Shown here piece by piece: positions 24,243-32,646 of a stretch of 64,000 nt of DNA. Position numbers and translations under genes: made by a program. The first letter of the stretch is position 1, and each line of letters starts with the position of its first letter. The stretch is from Chitinophagales bacterium (GTDB lineage Bacteria > Bacteroidota > Bacteroidia > Chitinophagales > Saprospiraceae), in assembly GCA_017303475.1 (NCBI GenBank), contig JAFLBO010000016.1, forward strand, positions 1 to 64,000, given 5' to 3'. The notes under the pieces are model-generated. The model saw nothing but the letters and a program-made list of their open reading frames with translations, did not search any database and was not told the DNA's origin.

Positions 24243-25592
24243 CTATTTCAATTCAGCCAGTCTGCCGGCGGTTTTCAGCAATTTCAACACGGCCAGTTTG
24301 TAGCTGAATACCTGTTGCCAATAGTTGGTTTCTGCCTCAGACAAAGCGGTTTGTGCATTGAGCAAATCGGTAAGCGAAGCCACTCCTTCCTTGTATTGCA
24401 ATACCAGCTTATCCGTGATTTCACGAGCCAGCGCTACGTTCTCTGTTTGAGTGCGCAAGGCTCGCAAACTGGTGGCCAATTGCTCTTTAGCCTGCCTAAA
24501 TTCCAGTGCCTTGGCATCATTCAACTGCCGGTGGTCTTCTTCCAGTTTTTGCTCTTCAAGTTTAAATAACCAGGCTTTATTATGAACCCTGAAGCCGTCA
24601 AAAATGGGTATTTTTAAACGCAAACCAGCACCTGCAGCGCCATACCAGGTTCTGTCCGTATCAAAAAAATTGATATCCGGCCTGAATGCCTGTGCCGAAA
24701 TGGTTGCAAAGCCGCTCAAACTTGGCAAAGCTTCCGCAATAGCACTCCTGCGCTGAATATGCAAGAGTTCGCGCTGGTTGGCAATTAACCTGCTTTCTGT
24801 AGTGGTTTTAGGGTCGAGGGTCAGGCTCTGCCATCTGGATGAATCTGCGGCAGGATCGCTAATTTCTGCACTCATATCAAGCATTTCATCAGATGGTAGA
24901 CCACAGAGAAACAAAAGGGTTTGTCTCAGCGCACTGATTCCGGTAAGCAAATTCTGGCGTTGCGTCTCCAGGTTGGTTCTCGCAACCCTGATCCGTTTCA
25001 CATCAGTTGGCACAACATACCCGTTATCCAGCTGAAGTTGAGCCATGCCCTGCAAGGCATCCAGTTTGCCTAAGTTGGCATTTACTGCGCGCAAAAGTTG
25101 CTCTACCTGCAATGTTTGGTAATATACCGATGCCGTGTTAAAAATGACCTCATCTTCAGAGCGTTCTACCAACAAATCACTGATGCCCCTGCTGGTTTTC
25201 AAGGCTGGCACACTTCTTCTGGCGGCTTCATTTACCAGGTTTTGTTGCAGGGTAACCGTGCCGCCCAATTGCCAGGGCTGACCAAATTGCACAGGGATAA
25301 ATGTTCCTTCCTGCCGGTTAAGCGCTTCTCCCGGCATCAATTGAGTAGGGATGAGAGGCCAGTAATCAAGACCAATATTAGCCGTTATTTGAGGGAAACC
25401 TTCACTTCTGGCTTCTTTCACCCTGCGTTCCAGAATCTGGCGGTCTATTTTGGCCTTTTTTACCTGTGCACTGTTGGCCAACGCCAGTTCAATACTTTCT
25501 CCCAGGCGCAAGGCTCGCACACTTCCGGAAGTTTGAGCGCCGGCCCGAAAACCGAACACCAGGCCAAGCGCAATAAGCGGTACATATTTCAT
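24243..25592 (-). CDS. TolC family outer-membrane efflux protein
   Basis: A 449-residue outer-membrane efflux protein. The start at 25592 (MKYVPLIALGLVFGFRAGAQ) gives a good signal peptide; ATGs at 25604 and 25616 are alternatives. The two-fold repeated helical hairpin of TolC is visible: ESIELALANSAQVKKAKI at the start of repeat 1, TSRGISDLLVERSEDEV, then LRTQTENVALAREITDKL and YKEGVASLTDLLNAQTALSEAE at the end of repeat 2. It forms a trimeric channel for an RND or ABC pump. No membrane-fusion or pump gene is next to it in this window, so its partner is encoded elsewhere. The next gene upstream on the strand is AMP nucleosidase, 45 bases away. Confidence 0.93.
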   Translation of the reverse strand: MKYVPLIALGLVFGFRAGAQTSGSVRALRLGESIELALANSAQVKKAKIDRQILERRVKEARSEGFPQITANIGLDYWPLIPTQLMPGEALNRQEGTFIPVQFGQPWQLGGTVTLQQNLVNEAARRSVPALKTSRGISDLLVERSEDEVIFNTASVYYQTLQVEQLLRAVNANLGKLDALQGMAQLQLDNGYVVPTDVKRIRVARTNLETQRQNLLTGISALRQTLLFLCGLPSDEMLDMSAEISDPAADSSRWQSLTLDPKTTTESRLIANQRELLHIQRRSAIAEALPSLSGFATISAQAFRPDINFFDTDRTWYGAAGAGLRLKIPIFDGFRVHNKAWLFKLEEQKLEEDHRQLNDAKALEFRQAKEQLATSLRALRTQTENVALAREITDKLVLQYKEGVASLTDLLNAQTALSEAETNYWQQVFSYKLAVLKLLKTAGRLAELK

Positions 25593-25637
25593 GGTGCTAT
25601 CCATTCTTGTGGTCATTGGGATTTAAATCAAACTGCA

Positions 25638-26495
25638 TTACATCTCAAACTTCAGGTGCTTTACAGTAATGCCATTATTCATCAGCTGCTTCAAAGAACC
25701 AACGCCAATAGCCAGATGCGCCTTGGCAAAATTGGCCGTTACTACCCGGTCGCTTGCCTCAGTTTTCACCCCATCGCTGGTCATAGGCATATCGCTTACC
25801 AGCAGCAATGCGCCGGCTGGCATCTGATTTTTGAATGCAGCTACAAAGATGGTAGCCGTTTCCATATCAATGGCAATACAACGCAGATCCCGAAGTTTTT
25901 GCTTGAAGTCTTCGCGGTGTTCCCAAACACGTTTGTTGGTTGTGTACACCACACCGGTCCAATAATCCTTTTCGTAATCCCGAATGGTGGTAGATACCGC
26001 TTTTTGCAAAGCAAAGGCTGGAAGTGCAGGCACTTCTGGCGGCAAATAGTCGTTACTGGTACCCTCCCCGCGTATGGCCGCAATAGGCAAAATCAAATCC
26101 CCAATCTGGTTTTTACCAGTTTTCAAGCCACCGCATTTGCCCAAAAACAAAACAGCTTTAGGTTTAATGGCCTCCAGCAGGTCGATCACCAAACCGGCAT
26201 TCGGGCTTCCGATACCAAAGTTAATAATGGTAATACCATCCGCTGTTGCAGCCTGCATGGGTCTGTCGAGGCCGTAGATGTCTACCTTGTGTTGCTCGGC
26301 AAAATCCTTGACATAACCGGCAAAATTCACCAATAATATATAGGAACCAAATTCCGACAAGGGCATGCCGGTGTAACGAGGCAACCAGTCTTTGACGATG
26401 GCCGCTTTGGAAGATTTTTCAATGGCAAAATTTTCACGCCATAGTTCATCCAGTTCTGCCTGGGTAATTTTGCGTGGTGCTGGTTCATTATTCAT
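25638..26495 (-). CDS. amn: AMP nucleosidase
   Basis: A 285-residue nucleosidase/phosphorylase-fold protein of the short Bacteroidota AMP nucleosidase type, which splits AMP to adenine and ribose 5-phosphate. Visible marks are FGSYILLVNFAGYVKDFA, the phosphate-loop region NFGIGSPNAGLVIDLLEA, FLGKCGGLK, and the catalytic-site segment AIDMETATIFVAAF with VSDMPMTSDGVK near the C-terminus. It lacks the large N-terminal regulatory domain of the E. coli enzyme, as expected in this phylum. Cytoplasmic. RDD-family and tolC-like genes flank it on the same strand with short gaps. Confidence 0.9.
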   Translation of the reverse strand: MNNEPAPRKITQAELDELWRENFAIEKSSKAAIVKDWLPRYTGMPLSEFGSYILLVNFAGYVKDFAEQHKVDIYGLDRPMQAATADGITIINFGIGSPNAGLVIDLLEAIKPKAVLFLGKCGGLKTGKNQIGDLILPIAAIRGEGTSNDYLPPEVPALPAFALQKAVSTTIRDYEKDYWTGVVYTTNKRVWEHREDFKQKLRDLRCIAIDMETATIFVAAFKNQMPAGALLLVSDMPMTSDGVKTEASDRVVTANFAKAHLAIGVGSLKQLMNNGITVKHLKFEM

Positions 26496-26515
26496 AACAT
26501 TCGCTTTTTATCAAA

Positions 26516-26962
26516 TTACCGGTCGTTGATCACACAGGTTTTGGAAATGCTATCGTGCCAACCTTTATCCGCGAAAAAAGAAAATGGCTCAAACGGGATC
26601 AAACGACATACAGAACGCAGGGCGGCTTTGTTCCAATCCAGAGGCATTCCCTCAATGGTAACCGCACGGGTTCCTGTGATGTATTTACCAAGTGTTTTAC
26701 CATTTAAAGCGCCCTCCATCAAGGTATAATACCCCCAAACAGTGGCATAAATGAGTAAAAACGATAGTAAATTCAGGCCTTCGTTTACCTCTCCTTCTTC
26801 CAAAACCATCGCCTCAAACCCGAATACAACGCCTCCAGCGAGAACCTGCGACAAAATCCTGTCAATGAGGTAATTGACAAATCGTTTTCCGGTATCTGCC
26901 AGATCCATGCGTTCCGGCTCTTCAGGGGTGTCAAACGGGCGGTCGAGAATTTCGTTTTGCAT
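26516..26962 (-). CDS. RDD family membrane protein
   Basis: A 148-residue RDD protein with about three membrane helices. It has the defining Arg-Asp-like motif near the start of helix 1 (GKRFVNYLIDRILSQVLAGG), a second helix LLSFLLIYATVWGYYTLME, and the signature GALNGKTLGKYITGTRAVT, closing with AALRSVCRLIPFEPFSFF. The function of RDD proteins is mostly unknown; a few are Na+/H+ antiporters. It is transcribed divergently from the C1 peptidase gene across a 189-bp gap. Confidence 0.9.
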   Translation of the reverse strand: MQNEILDRPFDTPEEPERMDLADTGKRFVNYLIDRILSQVLAGGVVFGFEAMVLEEGEVNEGLNLLSFLLIYATVWGYYTLMEGALNGKTLGKYITGTRAVTIEGMPLDWNKAALRSVCRLIPFEPFSFFADKGWHDSISKTCVINDR

Positions 26963-27151
26963 ATGGAATTGATTTTAACGGCGAAAGTCTGCCAAATCCG
27001 GCAATCTTGCTGTAAAATCTTTCCGACAAATGGTCGCTGGGCATTTTCAACAAGGCCTTTAAGCCCTTGAAATGGTCCGTGGTCTATGTCCTGCGTTGGT
27101 ACATATCGGACAAAGTACCTTGGCCTCTGTTACCAAAATCATTGTCATTTC

Positions 27152-28306
27152 ATGAAAAAAACAGCCTTTTTACTGTTCCTGCTAGGCATAATTATCGTTC
27201 CAGCAGTCAGTCAGGATTTACCCACAGATATCAACGGGTACCATTTCACTCCGGTTAAAAAAATGGAAGCCATGCCGGTGCAAAACCAATTCAAATCCAG
27301 CACCTGCTGGGTGTATTCCACCAATTCTTTCCTGGAGAGCGAGCTGATCCGCTTGGGTAAAGCACCTGTAGATCTCAGCGAAATGTACGTGGTGCGCGCC
27401 GCTTACATCAAAAAAGCTGAAAATTACATTCGTCGCCAGGGAGCCGCAGCCTTCAGTCAGGGTGCTGAGAACCATGATGTTATGAATCTGGTACGCGAAT
27501 ACGGTATTGTGCCTCATGCAGTATACAGCGGCATGCCTGCCGGACAAGACAAACCCGTTCATGGCGAAATGGAGGCTGTATTGAAAGGCATTGTGGAAGC
27601 GGTGCACAAAATGCCCGATGGCAAGCTTAGCAAGCAATGGAAATCTGCCTTTATTGGCGCGCTGGATGGTTACATGGGTACTCCTCCGGCCAGCTTCCAA
27701 TGGGAAGGTAAAACCTACACTCCGCAAACCTACTTTCAAAGCCTGGGTATCAAGCCGGATGATTATGTCGCCTTAAGCTCCTATAATCACCACCCGTTTT
27801 ACAAACCATTCGTATTGGAAGTGTCAGACAACTGGTCGAACGGCATGTTTTACAACGTAACCATAGATGAACTGGTTCAGGCTGCTGAGCATGCTGTAAC
27901 TAATGGCTACACCATTGCCTGGGCAACCGATGTAAGTGAAAAAACCTTTTCTGCGAAGGAAGGTCTGGCCATCATGCCTGACAAAGCCTGGGATGACATG
28001 TCTCAGGGCGCGCGCGATTCTCTCTGGAAAGCGCCGGTTAAGGAGAAATGGGTAAGCCAGGAGGAACGTCAACAGGCTTTTGACGAGCTAAGTACCACTG
28101 ACGATCATGGTATGCACATCACCGGCATGGTAACAGATCAGGTCGGTACCAAATACTTTACTGTAAAAAACTCATGGGGTACCGTTAAGAAAGACATGGC
28201 TGGCTACCTGTACGTTTCACAGCCTTATTTCAGGTTTAAGACCATGGCAATTATGGTACACAAAGATGCTTTACCCAAAGGATTGCGCCAAAAGCTGGGT
28301 TTGTAA
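27152..28306 (+). CDS. Exported C1 family (bleomycin hydrolase-like) peptidase
   Basis: A 384-residue papain-superfamily aminopeptidase of the C1B/PepC type. The start at 27152 gives a signal peptide (MKKTAFLLFLLGIIIVPAVS). The catalytic Cys is Cys52 in QFKSSTCWVYSTNSFLESE, the His is His319 in DDHGMHITG and the Asn is Asn340 in VKNSWGT, so the triad is intact. Classical PepC enzymes are cytoplasmic; the exported form is typical of Bacteroidota. It probably trims peptides in the periplasm. The frame is open 66 bases further upstream, but that start would hide the signal peptide. Confidence 0.92.
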   Translation: MKKTAFLLFLLGIIIVPAVSQDLPTDINGYHFTPVKKMEAMPVQNQFKSSTCWVYSTNSFLESELIRLGKAPVDLSEMYVVRAAYIKKAENYIRRQGAAAFSQGAENHDVMNLVREYGIVPHAVYSGMPAGQDKPVHGEMEAVLKGIVEAVHKMPDGKLSKQWKSAFIGALDGYMGTPPASFQWEGKTYTPQTYFQSLGIKPDDYVALSSYNHHPFYKPFVLEVSDNWSNGMFYNVTIDELVQAAEHAVTNGYTIAWATDVSEKTFSAKEGLAIMPDKAWDDMSQGARDSLWKAPVKEKWVSQEERQQAFDELSTTDDHGMHITGMVTDQVGTKYFTVKNSWGTVKKDMAGYLYVSQPYFRFKTMAIMVHKDALPKGLRQKLGL

Positions 28307-28328
28307 CCAAAAAAGGTGGTTCAAAAAC

Positions 28329-28357
28329 TTGACGGTTCAAAATCCGCTCTATCTTTC
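28329..28357 (+). promoter_or_regulatory. Candidate promoter of the APC permease gene
   Basis: TTG at 28329-28331 and TATCTTTC at 28350-28357, spaced 18 bases, resemble the Bacteroidota -33/-7 pair. The predicted leader is about 28 bases. Confidence 0.35.
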
Positions 28358-28392
28358 GGCCCAAGAATTTAAAAACTAAAACTCTTCCTTGT

Positions 28393-29820
28393 ATGGCAAA
28401 CCTTTGGGTACGTAAACCACTTTCCCAACTTTTGGCGCAAGCCAGCGACTCTGAAAAGGGTCTTAAACGCACATTGGGCGCCTGGAATCTGGTGGCGCTT
28501 GGTATAGGCGCCATCATTGGCGCCGGCTTGTTTGTACGGACCGCAGCTGCCGCTGCCGAAGCAGCCGGGCCTTCCGTAACGCTTTCTTTCATTGTAGCTG
28601 CTATAGGCTGTGCTTTTGCGGGTTTGTGTTATGCCGAATTTGCTGCCATGATACCCATTGCAGGTAGTGCTTACACATATGCCTATGCTACCATGGGCGA
28701 ATTGGTAGCCTGGATTATTGGCTGGGCGTTGGTAATGGAATACGCTCTTGGCGCCGCCACTGTTTCTATTGCCTGGAGCGAATACCTCAATAAACTATTA
28801 GGTGGGGCCATACCCTTTGAATGGTGTCATAGTCCGATGGAAGGTGGCATCATGAATGCACCAGCATTGATCATTCTGCTTGCATTGACACTCGTATTGA
28901 TCAAAGGTACGCAGGAATCTGCCCTTCTGAACGCTATTATTGTAGCGATTAAGGTGTCTATCGTACTCATCTTTATTGCAGTGGGTTGGAGTTATGTAAA
29001 CCCGGAAAACCATGTTCCTTATATGATTCCGGAGGGTACCCCTGGACATGAAGGACTGTTTAAACACGGTTGGGGTGGCGTACTTGGTGGAGCGGCTATC
29101 GTATTCTTTGCCTTTATTGGTTTTGATGCGGTGTCTACTGCTGCCCAGGAAGCTAAAAAGCCGGAGCGTGATATGCCAATTGGCATTTTGGGTTCTCTCG
29201 CAGTTTGTACCATCCTGTATATCCTTTTCTCACACGTATTGACCGGAGTTGCCAACTGGCAGGAATTCAAAACGGCCGGTAAAGAAGCTTCTGTTGCTTA
29301 TGCAATCCAGAACCATATGCCCGGCTACGAATGGCTGGCTACAGCGGTTACGGTAGCTATTTTGGCAGGTTTCTCCTCCGTTATTCTGGTGATGTTGCTG
29401 GGTCAGAGCCGCGTGTTCTACTCCATGGCCAACGACGGACTCATCCCTGGCGTATTTGCTGAACTGCACCCTAAATTCCGCACACCGTACAAATCCAACT
29501 GGATCCTGTTCCTGTTCGTAGGCGCTTTTGCAGCCTTTGTACCGGGCAGCATGGCAGGTGATTTGACCTCTTTTGGCACCTTGCTGGCATTTGTTCTGGT
29601 GAGCCTTGGCGTATTGTTTATGCGCAAATCCAATCCGGAGCAGCCACGTCCGTTCAAAACCCCACTGGTTCCAATAGTTCCTATTTTGGGCGCTGTGATC
29701 TGCCTGGGTATGATTGTAGCTATTGATCCATTCACGCTTAAAGCTGCTTTTGCCTGGATGATACTTGGCTTGCTCGTGTACTTCGGCTACAGCCGCAATC
29801 ACAGTAAATTGCAGTCCTAA
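28393..29820 (+). CDS. APC superfamily amino-acid permease
   Basis: A 475-residue inner-membrane transporter of the amino acid-polyamine-organocation superfamily, nearest in pattern to cationic amino-acid (CAT/YfnA-like) permeases. About 12 hydrophobic helices are visible. Helix 1 carries the unwound substrate-binding motif GIGAIIGAGLFV, and helix 6 reads FFAFIGFDAVSTAAQEAKKPERDMP (quoted in part: FIGFDAVSTAAQEAKKP), a strong family signature. The substrate cannot be fixed from sequence. Monocistronic, with its own promoter-like element upstream and a good terminator directly downstream. Confidence 0.93.
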   Translation: MANLWVRKPLSQLLAQASDSEKGLKRTLGAWNLVALGIGAIIGAGLFVRTAAAAAEAAGPSVTLSFIVAAIGCAFAGLCYAEFAAMIPIAGSAYTYAYATMGELVAWIIGWALVMEYALGAATVSIAWSEYLNKLLGGAIPFEWCHSPMEGGIMNAPALIILLALTLVLIKGTQESALLNAIIVAIKVSIVLIFIAVGWSYVNPENHVPYMIPEGTPGHEGLFKHGWGGVLGGAAIVFFAFIGFDAVSTAAQEAKKPERDMPIGILGSLAVCTILYILFSHVLTGVANWQEFKTAGKEASVAYAIQNHMPGYEWLATAVTVAILAGFSSVILVMLLGQSRVFYSMANDGLIPGVFAELHPKFRTPYKSNWILFLFVGAFAAFVPGSMAGDLTSFGTLLAFVLVSLGVLFMRKSNPEQPRPFKTPLVPIVPILGAVICLGMIVAIDPFTLKAAFAWMILGLLVYFGYSRNHSKLQS

Positions 29821-29844
29821 ATCACCTGCTAAATAGCACATAAT

Positions 29845-29890
29845 AAGGTGTTTGGGTTATTTCCGGCAGGAGACTCAAACACCTTTTTTT
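29845..29890 (+). terminator. Intrinsic terminator after the permease gene
   Basis: A perfect 10-bp stem, AAGGTGTTTG (29845-29854) with CAAACACCTT (29876-29885), is followed by a run of Ts to 29890. Confidence 0.8.
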
Positions 29891-29912
29891 CTTAACCGGA
29901 TAAACCAAGCTT

Positions 29913-30722
29913 ATGTTAGCCAAAATATTTCTCGAACTGACAGAATACCCCTGGTTTCGCCGCACTGTGTGGAAACCCATCTATAATCACCTCGCCAAAC
30001 GGTTTCCATACGAAAACTGGGTATTCATGAACTATGGCTTTGACCCGTCCAATGAACAGGACCGACCCGCATTGCAGGAACAGGATGAGCCAGACCGTTA
30101 CTCAATTCAGTTGTACCATTTTCTGGCTGTTCAAACAGACATTAAAGGCAAAAAAATGCTTGAAGTAGGCAGTGGTCGCGGCGGAGGCGCTTCATATATT
30201 GCACGCTATCTCCAACCTGCTGAAATTACCGGGATGGATATTGCTGAAAATGCAGTGTCTTTTGCGAACAAACGCCACCAATCGCCCAACCTGAAATATG
30301 TTACCGGCAACGCCGAACAAATTCCCTTCCCGGACAACACTTTTGACGTTGTGATCAATGTGGAATCCAGCCATGCCTATGGATCGGTGGATAAATTTTT
30401 TGCCGAAGTAGCCAGGGTTTTAAAACCGGAAGGCGTGTTTTTGATCACCGATATGCGGGACCCGAACAATATTGCGAAGTTTGAACAAAGTCTGCTGGGC
30501 AGTGGGCTTCAGCTGGTTTCTCAAGCGGTAATCAATGACCATATTGAGGAAGCCATAGAAAACGAAGACGACCTCAAGCGCGCACGCATACGCGCTGCGG
30601 TGCCAGCTCAATATGTCAAATTTTTCGAGGAATTTGGTGGCGTAAAAGGCTCCCAAATCCACAAAGATGTACGAGACCGGAAGCTGATTTACTTCTGGTA
30701 TAAGTTAAAAAAATCGGAGTAA
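29913..30722 (+). CDS. Class I SAM-dependent methyltransferase
   Basis: A 269-residue Rossmann-fold methyltransferase. The SAM-binding motif I is KMLEVGSGRGGGASYIARYL (about 84-103), motif II ends MDIAENAV, and the Asn-rich motif IV block is NTFDVVINVESSHAYG. RVLKPEGVFLITDM is the usual post-motif strand. The arrangement resembles the phthiotriolone/sterol methyltransferase group of small-molecule enzymes, but the acceptor is unknown. There is no signal peptide, although the N-terminal amphipathic stretch could touch the membrane. It is followed by a large repeat region and has no clear operon partner. Confidence 0.9.
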   Translation: MLAKIFLELTEYPWFRRTVWKPIYNHLAKRFPYENWVFMNYGFDPSNEQDRPALQEQDEPDRYSIQLYHFLAVQTDIKGKKMLEVGSGRGGGASYIARYLQPAEITGMDIAENAVSFANKRHQSPNLKYVTGNAEQIPFPDNTFDVVINVESSHAYGSVDKFFAEVARVLKPEGVFLITDMRDPNNIAKFEQSLLGSGLQLVSQAVINDHIEEAIENEDDLKRARIRAAVPAQYVKFFEEFGGVKGSQIHKDVRDRKLIYFWYKLKKSE

Positions 30723-30744
30723 GCCACCTAAGGTTTGCTTTTTG

Positions 30745-31030
30745 CGTCATTAGGGGACATTGGGAGTCATTTGGAGTCATTTAGGGTCATTTGAGAAGTC
30801 ATTTAGAGTCATTTAGGGTCATTTGAGAAGTCATTTAGAGTCATTTAAGGTCATTTGAAAAGTCATTTAGAGTCATTTAAGGTCATTTGTTTTATTTGTA
30901 AAACTTTGATATAAAATGCCTCATAAAATGACCACAAATGACTTCAATGACCCTAATGGCTTCAAATGACCTTAAATGACCCCAAATGACCCTAAATGAC
31001 CTTAAATGACCCCAAATACCCCAAATACCA
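30745..31030. repeat. Opposed decamer arrays (GTCATTT left, AAATGAC right)
   Basis: The left half (30745 to about 30889) holds about 13 units of GTCATTTRRG-type decamers. The right half (about 30925-31030) holds about 10 units of the reverse complement, AAATGACCYY. The halves face each other across about 35 AT-rich bases, giving a large imperfect palindrome. It fills the 350-bp gap 30723-31072 before folA. No coding potential was seen. Confidence 0.93.
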
Positions 31031-31072
31031 TACCCCTCCCTTGGCCATTTTCAACATTTCTTTTTTCCATCA

Positions 31073-31576
31073 ATGCTCATTTCAGCTATTGTAGCTACCG
31101 CTAAACACAACGTGATTGGCAAAGACAACCAGATACCCTGGTATTTGCCGGCAGATTTGTCTTATTTCAAAAAAACCACCCTAGGGCACCACATCATCAT
31201 GGGCCGGAACAGTTTTCACAGCATTGGCAGGCCATTGCCTAAACGCACCAATATTGTCGTTACCCGTGACCCTTTTTTTTCTGCCGATGGCGTAATGGTG
31301 GCGCATTCGGTAGAAGAAGCGCTTGGCCTGGCTTATGATGGCGGGGAAGAGGAGGTATTCATCATAGGTGGCGGTGAAATATACCGGGAAACGGCTGAGT
31401 TATGGGATAAAATATACCTCACCCGCGTGGATCTGGAGGTGGATGGTGATGTCTTTTTTCCGGAAATAAACACCGAAGAATGGACTGAAACCTGGAGTGA
31501 AGCGCACCAGGCCGACGAAAAAAACGAACATGCCTTCACATTTTGTGTACTGGAAAGACTTACCGAAGAAGGTTAA
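31073..31576 (+). CDS. folA: Dihydrofolate reductase
   Basis: A 167-residue DHFR, which reduces dihydrofolate to tetrahydrofolate with NADPH. Family landmarks: ISAIVATAKHNVIGKDNQIPWYLP at the start (quoted in part: VIGKDNQIPWYLPADL), with Trp in the Met20-loop region, the acidic substrate residue Asp in PADLSYFKK, the MGRNSFHSIGRPLPKR NADPH-binding segment, and the glycine pair IIGGGEIY. The length is standard. Cytoplasmic. Its leader region is occupied by the opposed decamer arrays, which may affect its transcription. Monocistronic; a strong promoter for the next operon follows. Confidence 0.96.
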   Translation: MLISAIVATAKHNVIGKDNQIPWYLPADLSYFKKTTLGHHIIMGRNSFHSIGRPLPKRTNIVVTRDPFFSADGVMVAHSVEEALGLAYDGGEEEVFIIGGGEIYRETAELWDKIYLTRVDLEVDGDVFFPEINTEEWTETWSEAHQADEKNEHAFTFCVLERLTEEG

Positions 31577-31618
31577 AAGCCACTTTTTTTCTTTTTTGGA
31601 AATTTTCGCTGAAAAGTC

Positions 31619-31653
31619 TTTGAAAAAAAAACGGGCATTTTTTTATACTTTTG
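31619..31653 (+). promoter_or_regulatory. Bacteroidota-type promoter of the glycogen-synthase-domain operon
   Basis: TTTG at 31619-31622 and TACTTTTG at 31646-31653 match the -33 and -7 elements, spaced 23 bases across an A/T-rich run. The predicted leader to the ATG at 31768 is about 105-110 bases, long enough for structure, though none stood out. Confidence 0.65.
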
Positions 31654-31767
31654 CACCCGAATTTCGCGGAGCATAAACTCACACATTTTGTCTGCGCGCT
31701 CTTCGCGAACCCCGGTTTTTCTTCAAATCGTGCTTACACACACCAATCCAGACTGGTTTATTGACAC

Positions 31768-32586
31768 ATGGAAAAGAAGCGTTTGCTCCTGATCACACAA
31801 GAACTCGCGCCCTATACGGAGGGCACTGACATCTCCGAACTGGTGGGAAAAATACCCAAATTCTTTGCCGACAATGGTTATGAATTGCGGATTCTGATGC
31901 CTCGCTACGGGGTCGTAAACGAACGTCGGCACCGGCTACACGAGGTGGTTCGGCTCAGCGGGATGAATATCATTGTAGACGACGACGATTATCCATTGCT
32001 CATCAAGGTTGCTTCTTTGCCGGGTTCTCGTTTGCAGGTTTATTTCCTGGACAACGAGGAGTTTTTCAAGCGCAAGCTAGTATTTGAAGATGAAAAGGGA
32101 CAGCCATTCGAAGACAATGCTGATCGAGCAGCTTTCTTCTGCAAAGGCGCCATCGAAACCGTGAAAAAATTTGGCTGGCCACCGGATTATGTGCTTTGCA
32201 CGGGTTGGATGACTAGCTTGTTGCCTTTGTATTTGCGTACAGCTTACAAGACAGAGCCCATCTTTGCCAATGCACAGATCATTTATGGCGCTTTTGACAC
32301 TCCGCGCGAAAAAGAAGGTGGTGAACGGTTTTTCCAAAAAGCTGCCATCAACAACCTGACCAAAAAACAACTGGAACCATTCCGGGATGGTGAAGGCTTG
32401 TCTATGCACAAAGGCGCGGCATTTTACGCCGATGCCGTAGTGGTGGGCAGCGAATCGCTCGACAATTCCGTTCCACATCTGAACGCCTCAGGAGAAAAAC
32501 CGGTGTTGCCCTGGCAGCCTGCTGAAGAAGCATTGCCCGGATACCTGGAATTCTTCAAAGGACTTTCCGAAAATGTGCCTGCCTGA
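31768..32586 (+). CDS. Glycogen/starch synthase N-terminal domain protein
   Basis: A 272-residue protein consisting only of the N-terminal Rossmann domain of GT5 glycogen/starch synthases: LLLITQELAPYTEGTDISEL, LRILMPRYGVVNERR, VYFLDNEEFF and VLCTGWMTSLLPLYLRT. The usual lysine motif KTGGL is replaced by TEGTDISEL, and the C-terminal UDP/ADP-glucose-binding half is missing, so it is unlikely to polymerise glucan alone. This truncated form, followed by a DUF4270 lipoprotein and glmS, is a conserved neighbourhood in Bacteroidota as I recall it. A role in envelope sugar sensing or regulation is inference. Confidence 0.85.
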   Translation: MEKKRLLLITQELAPYTEGTDISELVGKIPKFFADNGYELRILMPRYGVVNERRHRLHEVVRLSGMNIIVDDDDYPLLIKVASLPGSRLQVYFLDNEEFFKRKLVFEDEKGQPFEDNADRAAFFCKGAIETVKKFGWPPDYVLCTGWMTSLLPLYLRTAYKTEPIFANAQIIYGAFDTPREKEGGERFFQKAAINNLTKKQLEPFRDGEGLSMHKGAAFYADAVVVGSESLDNSVPHLNASGEKPVLPWQPAEEALPGYLEFFKGLSENVPA

Positions 32587-32646
32587 TGGCGGTGAATTGC
32601 ATTCGGATGTAACGCTTGACCGTTTCCCATTTACATGATCCAAATT

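Noticed and set aside
25098-26336. 412-residue open frame on the plus strand
   Set aside because: It runs antisense through the TolC and AMP nucleosidase genes and shows no domain.
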